DNA of 8,687 nucleotides from Aquifex aeolicus (lineage in GTDB: Bacteria > Aquificota > Aquificia > Aquificales > Aquificaceae): assembly GCA_011375045.1 (NCBI GenBank), contig DRNB01000330.1, positions 1 to 8,687 of the forward strand, in the 5' to 3' direction. Below, piece after piece: positions 1-5,682 of the stretch. Made by a program: the position numbers and the translations under genes. The first letter of the stretch is position 1. Each line of letters begins with the position of its first letter. The notes beneath the pieces were generated by a model that made no database searches, was not told where the DNA came from, and saw only the letters and a program-made list of their open reading frames with translations.

Positions 1-768
1 CCTCTCCCCCTGAATGCGGATTATCTCCCTGAAGAGGGGATCCTTACCCTGAGAGAGAAACTCCACCAGCTCCGCTATCCCCTTCTCGAACTGGTAAACC
101 AGCTCCTTTCCTGTTCGCTCGTCCCTGAGCAGAAAGCGAACGCTGGGGTTTAGATAGGCGAGCTCCCTTATCCTTTTTTCGACCGTGTCGAACCTGATCT
201 TCGTAACTTCGAATATCTCCGGGTCAGGTTTGAAGGTTACCCTCGTTCCCCGCTTTGTGGTGGTTCCCACCACCTTGAGATCGTAGGCGGGTTCCCCCCT
301 GCGGAACTCCTGCCTGTATATCTTACCCTCCCTGTAAACCTCGACAACCAGCCACTCGGAGAGAGCGTTCACCACACTCGCACCGACGCCGTGCAGACCT
401 CCCGAGTAGGTGTAAACCTTCTTCTCGAACTTTCCTCCTGCTCCGAGCAGGGTGAACACCATCTCCACGGCAGGTCTGCCTGTCTCCGGATGCACGTCCA
501 CAGGGATACCCCGGCCGTCATCCTCCACCGTAACGGATCCGTCGTTGTGGATCACCACCGAGATGTTCCGGGCATGACCCGCCATGGCTTCGTCGACCGC
601 GTTGTCGAGGATCTCCCATATGAGGTGGTGAAGTCCCCTCTCCCCTATGTCTCCGATGTACATGGCGGGTCTGAGACGGACGTGTTCGAGACCCGTTACC
701 GCTTTTATAGATTCGGCACCGTAGTCTATGGCTTCTTCAAGCTCTTTGATTTCCTCCGGACTTTTCAT
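1..768 (-). CDS. gyrB: DNA gyrase subunit B, N-terminal 256 codons (runs off the left edge)
   Basis: This is the ATPase subunit of type IIA topoisomerase, which with GyrA introduces negative supercoils using ATP. The visible 256 residues hold the GHKL ATPase domain and the start of the transducer domain. The N-box is WEILDNAVDE (residues 51-60, catalytic Glu52, Asn56). The DDGRGIP motif at 83-89 carries the adenine-contacting Asp, and GGLHGVG at 123-129 is the ATP-lid glycine loop. RPAMYIGD near residue 33 is the usual GyrB/ParE N-terminal signature. The last codon ends exactly at base 1, so the rest of the gene lies outside the window. ATG at 768 is 7 nt after the stop of the zinc-ribbon gene and has only a weak AGG upstream, so translational coupling is likely. 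ParE is a possible alternative, because the two share this domain. GyrB is preferred from overall resemblance, and the missing C-terminus would settle it. Confidence 0.95.
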   Translation of the reverse strand, partial: MKSPEEIKELEEAIDYGAESIKAVTGLEHVRLRPAMYIGDIGERGLHHLIWEILDNAVDEAMAGHARNISVVIHNDGSVTVEDDGRGIPVDVHPETGRPAVEMVFTLLGAGGKFEKKVYTYSGGLHGVGASVVNALSEWLVVEVYREGKIYRQEFRRGEPAYDLKVVGTTTKRGTRVTFKPDPEIFEVTKIRFDTVEKRIRELAYLNPSVRFLLRDERTGKELVYQFEKGIAELVEFLSQGKDPLFREIIRIQGER

Positions 769-775
769 AATTATA

Positions 776-1483
776 TTATAACCTGTAGTAGATATATCTG
801 CCACAGCTGGGACACCTCTCTATACTGTTTTCCCTGACGAGCTTGGAAAAAAGGACATCAGGGATCTTCATTCCGCAACCTGTGCATACACCTTCCTCTA
901 TTTTGGCTATAATGGTGGTTCCAAAGCGTCCTTTTGCCTCATTGTAGAACCTCAGGCTCGCTTCATCTATGCTTTCTATGAGCTTTTCTCTGTCCTCTTT
1001 TGTGTTTTTAAGTCTGTTTATCACCGTACTTTCTTCATCTATAAGTTCTTCTATTTCCTCCCTCAACTCCTCGGCTTTTCTTTTCAGGAGGGGATACCTT
1101 CGCTCCGCCTCTTCTCTGAATTCGGAGATCTTTCGCTCGAGGTCCTCTATATCGTAGAACAGCTTGAGTATGGTGTCCTCGTGCTTGGCTTTTTCCCTGA
1201 GAAGTGCCCTGTATTCGTGATCCTTCCTCACAGCCAGCATCCTGCGCTCCGTCTTTTCGAGGAGATCCTCCTCCTCGGAGAGCTTCTCCCTTAAACTGCG
1301 GAGCTTTCCTGTAAGCTCCGCCTCCTTCCTTTCGAGGGATGTTTCCTCCTCGCAGACGCCGGCAAGCTCTCTCTCCCGCCTCTCCCTTTCCTCCCGCACC
1401 TTTCGCAGATGCCGTTCCAGACGCTCTATCTCCTGATCGATCTCCTGAATCCTCAGCAGCCTGAGTATCTCCTCCCTCCTCAT
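776..1483 (-). CDS. Coiled-coil protein with C-terminal C4 zinc ribbon (zf-RING_7 type)
   Basis: This is a 235-aa protein with a long charged helical region (residues about 3-180, heptad-rich E/K/R) followed by a zinc ribbon. The ribbon uses Cys200-x2-Cys203 and Cys224-x2-Cys227, in the contexts CTGCGMKIP and RCPSCGRYIYY. This architecture (helical hairpin plus C4 ribbon) is that of the PF02591 family. Its studied members include Helicobacter HP0958 and chlamydial CT398/CdsZ, which bind sigma-54 and secretion or flagellar components. A nucleic-acid or RNA-polymerase partner is therefore plausible, but no specific role is shown here. ATG 1483 has no Shine-Dalgarno upstream. The purine-rich stretch that looks like one lies just inside the gene and encodes RREE. 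The start is 5 nt after the preceding stop, and gyrB follows after 7 nt, so it is probably the middle cistron of a tRNA-CAU to gyrB operon. Confidence 0.85.
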   Translation of the reverse strand: MRREEILRLLRIQEIDQEIERLERHLRKVREERERRERELAGVCEEETSLERKEAELTGKLRSLREKLSEEEDLLEKTERRMLAVRKDHEYRALLREKAKHEDTILKLFYDIEDLERKISEFREEAERRYPLLKRKAEELREEIEELIDEESTVINRLKNTKEDREKLIESIDEASLRFYNEAKGRFGTTIIAKIEEGVCTGCGMKIPDVLFSKLVRENSIERCPSCGRYIYYRL

Positions 1484-1488
1484 GGGAT

Positions 1489-2082
1489 TTATTTTACGTT
1501 AGAGTAGGAAAGGAGCCTTATTTCGTACACGTTAATCCCTTCCTTTCGGTAAAGGTAAAGGGGTAGGGAAGCCCGGGGACTGACACAGAGCCTCAGAAAA
1601 ACCTCTCCTTTTCTGAGCAGTTCGAGGACTCTTCCCTTCATACCAGCCTCGGTGCACTCCCTCACGATCCTAACCACGCCCTCCTCGAGTTTCCTCCTCC
1701 CGAGCTTCCAGTCTATACTCTGACGGGTAAGCGCCCTTACAAGCCCGCGGGAGAACAGGGTTCGTCCTAAGGGTATGAGCCAGTAGTGATCGAAGAACAT
1801 CCTCATCAGAATCCAGCCGGCTACTTCCTGAGCTGTGCTGAAGGTGCGACTCACGGTTCCGCTCCACCTGCGGTAGCTACCCCTGAAGGTTAGCCTGAAC
1901 GCTTTCCCCTCCTTTTCTATGAGGATCTCCACTTTACCCCTGTGGGTTTCCCCCTCCAGAAGTTCTCTGTAATCGAAGAGGTATCTTTCGTAGGCTCTGA
2001 ACTTATAGGCTTCCCATCTGAAGTCCTCTCCCCCCGTGATAGACCTCCTTTTCCATGGGCGCGGGAGGACTCGAACCCCCAA
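1489..2082 (-). CDS. Hypothetical basic protein; start uncertain, frame overlaps tRNA-CAU
   Basis: I do not recognise this protein. It is basic and aromatic-rich, with W/Y/F clusters (GSYRRWSGTVSRTF, WILMRMFFDHYWLIPL) and no signal peptide or clear motif. The only canonical ATG in frame (2082) lies inside the tRNA, so the first 9 codons would be tRNA sequence; the real start is probably downstream. A strong AAGGAGG sits at 2050-2044, but the 5-10 nt after it contain only ATC, ACG and GGG codons in this frame. A second ATG at 2056 is the tRNA discriminator A itself. It reads MEKEVYHGG in another frame and would join this one if the run of six G (2035-2030) were five. The next in-frame candidate is GTG 1932. 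The coding body (about residue 17 onward) is well supported by codon use and by the tight fit to the downstream gene. Confidence 0.6.
   Translation of the reverse strand: MGVRVLPRPWKRRSITGGEDFRWEAYKFRAYERYLFDYRELLEGETHRGKVEILIEKEGKAFRLTFRGSYRRWSGTVSRTFSTAQEVAGWILMRMFFDHYWLIPLGRTLFSRGLVRALTRQSIDWKLGRRKLEEGVVRIVRECTEAGMKGRVLELLRKGEVFLRLCVSPRASLPLYLYRKEGINVYEIRLLSYSNVK
2044..2050 (-). promoter_or_regulatory. Strong Shine-Dalgarno without a canonical start
   Basis: AAGGAGG lies 5 nt after the 3' end of tRNA-CAU and just before the conserved part of the unrecognised 197-codon frame. No ATG, GTG or TTG follows at normal spacing. Either a non-canonical start (ATC at 2040 or ACG at 2037) is used, or these purines are coding sequence read from ATG 2056 with a shift at the downstream G run. 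Confidence 0.4.
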
Positions 2083-2128
2083 CCGGGCGGTTATGAGCCG
2101 CCCGCTCTGCCAATTGAGCTACGCGCCC
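2056..2128 (-). tRNA. tRNA with CAU anticodon (elongator Met, or Ile2 if lysidine-modified)
   Basis: This is a complete 73-nt cloverleaf: acceptor stem GGGCGCG/CGCGCCC, D-stem GCTC/GAGC with GG in the loop, anticodon stem GGCGG/CCGCC, loop CTCATAA (anticodon at 2095-2093), five-base variable loop, and T-stem with TTCGAGT. The discriminator is A and no CCA is encoded. It is not the initiator tRNA, because G1-C72 is paired and the anticodon stem lacks the three consecutive G-C pairs of initiators. Elongator Met and tRNA-Ile2 (substrate of TilS) cannot be separated safely by eye. It is the first gene of a transcription unit that continues into protein genes ending with gyrB. Confidence 0.95.
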
Positions 2129-2141
2129 TTTCGGATTTTAT

Positions 2142-2170
2142 ATTATAAATCCTTCTCTCCCCCCGGACAA
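2142..2170 (-). promoter_or_regulatory. Sigma70-type promoter for tRNA-CAU operon
   Basis: On the minus strand TTGTCC (2170-2165) is followed by exactly 17 bp and then a perfect TATAAT (2147-2142). The expected transcription start near 2135 leaves a leader of about 7 nt before the tRNA at 2128. No other promoter is evident before gyrB, so this may also drive the three protein genes downstream. Confidence 0.75.
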
Positions 2171-2475
2171 TACCGACGGTTGTGAGCTGTGTATAGTCCC
2201 TGCAATTTAGGTGTAATTCCCGCCTTAGTCGGCGACAATGTCAACTTTTAACCTCCAGAAGGGTGTAGAGGGTAATGAAATCTGAAGTAGAGTAGAACTG
2301 CCTTTGCCTTGACACTTGAAGGGACTCTGTGCCAGTGGTAAACTTTATCAAGAGGTTTCTTTACTTGAAGAAGTTGACATCTTCATATTTCAATAAGTTT
2401 ATCGCTTCCAAGTTCACAAATTCTTGTTTCCTACACTTCAACTTTTTATAAAAAAAAGTAAAATTTTTGGCGGAG
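2171..2475. other. AT-rich stretch without a convincing gene
   Basis: No ORF of credible length or codon use is seen. It contains short repeated words: ACTTGAAG at 2314-2321 and 2363-2370, a 10-bp inverted pair ATGTCAACTT (2238-2247) and AAGTTGACAT (2371-2380), and TCAACTTTT again at 2438-2446. A small AT hairpin (ACTTTTT/AAAAAGT, 2441-2459) lies just upstream of the toxin-antitoxin-like promoter. Two adjacent minus-strand frames (about 2444-2250) give protein-like text interrupted by a stop and a frame change, as a decayed gene might. Confidence 0.5.
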
Positions 2476-2484
2476 TGGTATATT
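2476..2484 (+). promoter_or_regulatory. Extended -10 promoter for the small two-gene module
   Basis: TG-G-TATATT matches an extended -10 element (TGn followed by a TATAAT-like hexamer). No good -35 is present at 17 bp (AAGTAA), but an A/T-rich tract at 2441-2467 immediately upstream could act as an UP element. The expected start near 2491 would give a leader of about 22 nt. Confidence 0.5.
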
Positions 2485-2512
2485 ATATGCGGGAGGATCA
2501 AGAGTAGCAGAC

Positions 2513-2770
2513 ATGGAATGGGGAAAAGCCACTCCATACTTTTTAGCTAAGGTTATCCATAAGCGCACTTACCTCAAGCCCGAGTGGATAGAAATGGCAA
2601 GGCAGGGGGGAGAGGTTGTTAGAGAAGAAGCGCAAGAGGACGGGAGGGTACGGAAGTGGATCTACATAAAAGAAGTGGATAAATATCTGAGGGTTGTATT
2701 TCTGCAAGATGGGGAAACTGTGCATAATGCATTTTTTGACAGAAATTTTAAAAAGGAGGTTGGAAGATGA
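2513..2770 (+). CDS. Putative DUF4258-like small protein, candidate toxin of a TA pair
   Basis: This is an 85-aa protein. Its C-terminal half (GRVRKWIYIKEVDKYLRVV, then DGETVHNAFFDR) resembles the strand-rich core of DUF4258/BrnT-like small RNase-fold proteins, which are often encoded next to DUF2283 proteins. The N-terminal KVIHKRTYLKPEW segment would supply the His/Arg typical of such proteins. Family membership is my inference from pattern and neighbour, not a certain match. The stop overlaps the next ATG (ATGA), so the two genes are coupled. ATG 2513 is 16 nt from the nearest GGGAGG, which predicts weaker translation than its partner. It lies in the AT-richer island between two tRNA genes. 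Another possibility is an uncharacterised phage- or island-derived small protein with no toxic role. Confidence 0.6.
   Translation: MEWGKATPYFLAKVIHKRTYLKPEWIEMARQGGEVVREEAQEDGRVRKWIYIKEVDKYLRVVFLQDGETVHNAFFDRNFKKEVGR
2753..2759 (+). promoter_or_regulatory. Strong ribosome binding site for the DUF2283 gene
   Basis: AAGGAGG stands 7 nt before ATG 2767, inside the 3' end of the upstream gene. The upstream gene has no comparably placed site. The second gene therefore should be made in excess, as expected for an antitoxin. Confidence 0.75.
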
Positions 2771-2970
2771 AGGTGCAGTACTTCCCCGACACGGATACGC
2801 TTTACATAGAACTTATTGACGTGCCGAGCGTGGAATCGGAAGAGGTTATGGAGGGGGTTGTCCTTGATTACGATAAAGAGGGGAAGGTGGTGGGTATAGA
2901 GATAGAGCACTTCACCGAAAGGTTCAAAGGTAAACCTGCGGAAATACCCCTCAAGCTCATACAGGCTTAA
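2767..2970 (+). CDS. DUF2283 domain protein, candidate antitoxin
   Basis: This is a 67-aa protein spanning the whole DUF2283 fold (PF10049). It has the N-terminal MKVQYFPDTDTLYIEL, where D-x-D-x-LYI is the family hallmark. It then has the VLDYDKEGKVVGIEIEH strand-turn-strand, in which the D-x-x-G turn and GIEI are typical. The family is small, mostly beta, and commonly sits next to DUF4258-like genes as a presumed antitoxin. The biochemical role is not proven for most members. Here it overlaps its upstream neighbour by 4 nt and has a near-perfect Shine-Dalgarno. No DNA-binding domain is evident, so if the pair is autoregulated some other factor or the toxin complex must do it. Confidence 0.88.
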   Translation: MKVQYFPDTDTLYIELIDVPSVESEEVMEGVVLDYDKEGKVVGIEIEHFTERFKGKPAEIPLKLIQA

Positions 2971-2973
2971 CCT

Positions 2974-3312
2974 GTGGACTGGTTGATAGACACCTACTTT
3001 GAAGAACTCAAAAAAATCAGGGATCCCAAAACTGTTATGCAAGGAGTTGATACAATCCTGTCTCCTTACGAGCTTATACTCAGGGAAATAGAGAAAGAGA
3101 TTCTTGACCCCTTTGATACAGATCTTGAATACTTGATAGAGCTGTTCAGGAGAGAAGCTGATCAGTCTCACCTATATCGTGGCGAAATCAGATTTGTAAT
3201 GGAAACTGAGTGTGGGCTGGGCGGGATTCGAACCCGCGACCCGCGGATTAAGAGTCCGCTGCTCTGCCGGCTGAGCTACCAGCCCGAGCTTCTCAGTATA
3301 TTTTTAATATAA
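2974..3312 (+). CDS. Small hypothetical ORF running antisense through tRNA-Lys; probably truncated
   Basis: It starts at GTG 2974, 3 nt after the DUF2283 stop, with no clear Shine-Dalgarno. The first roughly 80 codons look genuine: acidic and helical, for example YFEELKKI and IEKEILDPFDTD, with codon use like the neighbours. I recognise no family. From about codon 81 the frame is simply the antisense of tRNA-Lys (GIRTRDPRIKSP is a familiar false peptide of this kind) and it ends beyond the tRNA in the antisense of the 403-aa gene. The native C-terminus is therefore missing. The most economical reading is a gene truncated when the island was joined to the tRNA. A real but badly terminated protein is the alternative. 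Confidence 0.4.
   Translation: MDWLIDTYFEELKKIRDPKTVMQGVDTILSPYELILREIEKEILDPFDTDLEYLIELFRREADQSHLYRGEIRFVMETECGLGGIRTRDPRIKSPLLCRLSYQPELLSIFLI
3213..3285 (-). tRNA. tRNA-Lys (CUU)
   Basis: This is a 73-nt cloverleaf: acceptor stem GGGCTGG/CCAGCCC, D-arm GCTC...GAGC with GG in the loop, anticodon stem GCGGA/TCCGC with loop CTCTTAA (CTT at 3252-3250), variable loop GGGTC, T-arm GCGGG/CCCGC with TTCGAAT, and discriminator A. No CCA is encoded. Its first ten bases contain the last two codons and stop of the 403-aa gene. It may therefore be cut out of an mRNA. A TATACT at 3300-3295 could give it its own start site about 3 nt upstream, but no good -35 accompanies it. The AT-richer island begins at its 3' end, the usual side for tRNA-targeted integration. 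Confidence 0.97.
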
Positions 3313-4487
3313 AGCCTCAGGGATCTTAGTTTTCCCTGCACGGACAGATCTACTACCCTGTTCCTGTCGAGAAGCTGGATTCCCCCTATGAGACTCCTCC
3401 GCTCCACGTCCCTGATGGAGAAGCCGAGTCTCTGAAGTCTGGTCCTCAGAAGGGACACGGTCTCCTGAGGCAGTCGGTAATCTACCCTCAGGGTGAAACC
3501 CTCTTCGATGAAATCCCTCTCTTTCTTTTCCTCCTCCGCCATGTGGGAGAGAACAATATCCTCTATCTCCTTGTTTATCTTTTCCTGACGGAGTTTGTTC
3601 TGAAGCCTTCTGTATTCTCCTATCTTCCTGTCTATGTTTTCTGTGATCCGTCTTATGGTTCTGTAGCGGGCGAAGTTTATGGAGGTAAAGTGCTCCATGA
3701 AAACCTCCTTCATAAAGAAGCGCATGTACAGATCGAGAAGGGTGTGCAGAAACTCCTCTTCCTCCGCCTCTATGTTCAGGATAAGGTCGGGGGAGTACCT
3801 TTTACGTATGTCCGGCGGTAGAAAGCGGAGGACCACGGGTCTGTAGCTTCCCCTTTCCACGGCGGCGTGAGGTTTTGCTCTGAGAACTTCCTGAAAGCCC
3901 GGGTAGAAAAAGGGGCTTTCTTCCTCCCTCTCCCTTTCCTCCCGCTGTTCCACAGCACCACCCCTGAGCCCTAAGGGAACCTCCGGTCTCTGAAAGAAAA
4001 CGTAACAGGCGTCGCTCTCCTGCTTCATGTAACGCTTCATCAGGAGAACCGCCAGATCATCGACTTTCCGCAGATCTATGTCTTTACCGAAGGCTCCCTC
4101 CACAAGAGCCAGTTTTCTACCGGGCAGATCCTCTCTGAAGCCTCTCCTCCCCACAAAGAAGAGGTTTATCTGAACACCCCTGCGGTAAGAGGCAAACTCC
4201 GTATAGACTCTGAGCACCCTGCTGACGAGGTCTCCTATGTAGCCTCTGTCTGATCCGAGAACAAGAGCGTCTATCTTGCGCTCCTTTCTTACCTCCAGCA
4301 GACCTCTTCTGACACCGGGATAAAGAGCGTAGAGGTGCTCCAGAACCTCCTGAAGTCTCAGAAAATAGGGCAGATGGGAGCTTACGATAGCCCTGTATTT
4401 TCTGTATCTGTTTATAGCCAGTATCTCCCAGACGTGAAGGGTGCTTTTCAGAGCGGTCAGTGTTCTTATACGATCCCTGAGGTTCAC
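3276..4487 (-). CDS. F1-ATPase gamma-like protein fused to a delta (OSCP) C-terminal domain
   Basis: This 403-aa protein reads as two ATP synthase parts in one chain. Residues 1-55 resemble the gamma N-terminal helix (LRDRIRTLTALKST). LVLGSDRGYIGDL at 76-88 corresponds to the gamma sheet motif usually written as T/S-D-R-G-L-C-G. Residues 245-318 match the gamma C-terminal helix: HTLLDLYMRF, FMEHFTSINFARY, TENIDRKIGEYRRLQNK, and INKEIEDIV. Residues about 328-397 match the delta C-terminal domain, with SLIGGIQLLDRNRVVDLSVQG followed by KLRSLRLYI; compare the family's IGG...DGSVxGxLxxL. The middle (168-215) carries an acidic/basic insert. The length exceeds gamma (about 290) by roughly the delta domain. 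The start is GTG 4487, overlapping the rdgB stop by 4 nt, and no other atp gene is nearby. In the enzyme gamma rotates and delta is stator, so a fused chain is probably repurposed. The stop TAG lies within tRNA-Lys. Confidence 0.75.
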   Translation of the reverse strand: MNLRDRIRTLTALKSTLHVWEILAINRYRKYRAIVSSHLPYFLRLQEVLEHLYALYPGVRRGLLEVRKERKIDALVLGSDRGYIGDLVSRVLRVYTEFASYRRGVQINLFFVGRRGFREDLPGRKLALVEGAFGKDIDLRKVDDLAVLLMKRYMKQESDACYVFFQRPEVPLGLRGGAVEQREEREREEESPFFYPGFQEVLRAKPHAAVERGSYRPVVLRFLPPDIRKRYSPDLILNIEAEEEEFLHTLLDLYMRFFMKEVFMEHFTSINFARYRTIRRITENIDRKIGEYRRLQNKLRQEKINKEIEDIVLSHMAEEEKKERDFIEEGFTLRVDYRLPQETVSLLRTRLQRLGFSIRDVERRSLIGGIQLLDRNRVVDLSVQGKLRSLRLYIKNILRSSGW

Positions 4488-5089
4488 AGCTGTTTGCAGT
4501 TCCTTATGATCTGAAGAAGCCTCCGGAGGGCAAGTCCCCGGTGGGATATCCTGTCCTTCTCCTGGGGCGGAAGCTCCGCCATTGTCTTAGTGTAACCGAT
4601 CGGCTGAAAAACGGGATCGTATCCAAAACCTCCCTTTCCCCGGGGTTTCTCCGTCAGGGTGCCCGCACACTCTCCGTGGGCAAAGAACCCCCCCGTTCCC
4701 GTGTAGAGAACAACGTAAGCTACAAAGCGGGCGCTCCTGTTCCTCTTCCCCTCCATAAGACGCAGGAGCTTTCTAACGTTAGCTTCGTCCGGAGACCCTG
4801 TAACCTCCTCCCTTCCGCCGAAGGTCAGGGCGTAAAACCTGCTTGAGAAAACACCCGGATAACCTTCGAGGGCGTCCACCACCAGACCGGAATCGTCCGC
4901 AAGGGCTGGGAGACCAAACCTCCTGTAGTAAGCCTCGGCTTTCAGATAAGCGTTTTCGAGAAAGGTTGTGCCTGTTTCCCTGACCTCGAGGTTCTCCCAG
5001 GGGGAAACAACTTCGATGCCGGCCGGCGTGAGGATCCGTCTGATCTCTGCGAGCTTCCCCCGGTTGGTGGTTGCAGCCAGCACCTTCAT
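4484..5089 (-). CDS. rdgB: XTP/dITP diphosphatase (RdgB/HAM1 family)
   Basis: This enzyme hydrolyses non-canonical purine triphosphates (dITP, ITP, XTP) to the monophosphate and pyrophosphate, keeping them out of DNA and RNA. At 201 aa it is family length. The motifs are in order: ATTNRGKLAEI (5-15, substrate-binding loop), TTFLENAYLKA (41-51), LADDSGLVVDAL (63-74, with the metal-binding/catalytic Asp pair), YPGVFSSRF (77-85), GGFGYDPVF (153-161), and EKDRISHRGLAL (177-188). ATG 5089 overlaps the stop of the NYN gene (ATGA), and its own stop overlaps the next GTG, so it sits inside a translationally coupled chain. Its neighbours (release-factor-like, NYN nuclease, gamma/delta fusion) are not the usual rph or murI context. 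Confidence 0.96.
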   Translation of the reverse strand: MKVLAATTNRGKLAEIRRILTPAGIEVVSPWENLEVRETGTTFLENAYLKAEAYYRRFGLPALADDSGLVVDALEGYPGVFSSRFYALTFGGREEVTGSPDEANVRKLLRLMEGKRNRSARFVAYVVLYTGTGGFFAHGECAGTLTEKPRGKGGFGYDPVFQPIGYTKTMAELPPQEKDRISHRGLALRRLLQIIRNCKQL

Positions 5090-5682
5090 CTTTTCCAGAG
5101 GCTCTTTATCTTAGCCCAGAAACCCATCTCTTCGTAAACCGCTGGCTTCTCCTCGTAGGTGAATCTGTCCAGAAAGTTATCGAGCAGAACAAAGCGATCG
5201 CACGTTTTGCGCAGATTGTAGGAGCTTGTCCTCTTGAAGGTGGCGTTTTCCACCCTTTTTCCTATCCTCTGGATCTCTTCGACCGTGTATATGAAATCGC
5301 TGTCCCCGCTGACGAGCACTGCCGTATCGTAAGCGTCCTGATAGGCGAGGGAGAGCATATCGGTCGCCAGCATTATGTCGACCTCCTTCTCCAGAAACTC
5401 ACCCGAGGGGAGCTTTCTCAGGCGGGCGAGCTTTACCTTGATGCCTGAGAGGGCGAGTTCGTCCAGAAACCGTTTCTGACGTATCAGACTCTCCCACTCC
5501 GGTGTTCCCTTTCTGACGTCCCTGTCCTGGGGAACAGCTGTGTAAAAGTAGGTTCTCACAAGGCGCCTGCTCTCCCGCAAAAACTCCACGAGCCTCACGT
5601 AGTCCACCCTTATGTTCAGATACCTTATTCCGTGGAACAGATTGGAGCCGTCGATGAAGATCATCAGCCTCTCTTCGTTCAT
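5086..5682 (-). CDS. NYN (PIN-like) domain protein, LabA/DUF88 family; probable RNase
   Basis: This 198-aa protein is nearly all NYN domain, a PIN/FLAP-like metal-dependent nuclease fold. The acidic site is complete. FIDGSNLF (9-16) gives Asp11 and Asn14, EKEVDIMLATDM (98-109) gives Asp102 and Asp108, and LVSGDSDF (123-130) gives Asp127 and Asp129. The tail (180-198) is short and basic. Family members include LabA-type proteins and several RNases, and the usual proposal is RNA cleavage; the substrate here is unknown. ATG 5682 overlaps the stop of the eRF1-like gene and its own stop overlaps rdgB ATG, which argues for linked dosage. Coupling to a ribosome-directed protein suggests mRNA or tRNA cleavage at ribosomes, but that is inference. 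Confidence 0.88.
   Translation of the reverse strand: MNEERLMIFIDGSNLFHGIRYLNIRVDYVRLVEFLRESRRLVRTYFYTAVPQDRDVRKGTPEWESLIRQKRFLDELALSGIKVKLARLRKLPSGEFLEKEVDIMLATDMLSLAYQDAYDTAVLVSGDSDFIYTVEEIQRIGKRVENATFKRTSSYNLRKTCDRFVLLDNFLDRFTYEEKPAVYEEMGFWAKIKSLWKR

Noticed and set aside
391..837. Plus-strand open frame of about 148 codons
   Set aside because: It is antisense to the gyrB ATPase domain, whose motifs are complete on the minus strand.
1942..2148. Plus-strand frame reading through the tRNA region
   Set aside because: Its C-terminal part is the antisense of tRNA-CAU, a common false peptide; there is no RBS or family resemblance.
2441..2459. AT-only hairpin considered as a terminator
   Set aside because: The stem is seven pairs, nearly all A-T, with no GC clamp. 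It sits directly upstream of a promoter, so an UP-element role is more likely.
2171..2512. CRISPR array
   Set aside because: The repeats are only 8-10 bp, in mixed orientation and irregularly spaced.
2662..3171. Minus-strand frame of about 169 codons
   Set aside because: It is antisense to the DUF2283 and 85-aa genes, which have better codon use, a promoter and an RBS.
3213..3285. Search for a duplicated tRNA 3' end (attL/attR) bounding the island
   Set aside because: No second copy of the tRNA-Lys 3' sequence was found between the two tRNA genes beyond the shared T-arm bases, and no integrase is present.
5071..5448. Plus-strand frame of about 125 codons
   Set aside because: It is opposite the NYN domain, whose acidic motifs are intact on the other strand.
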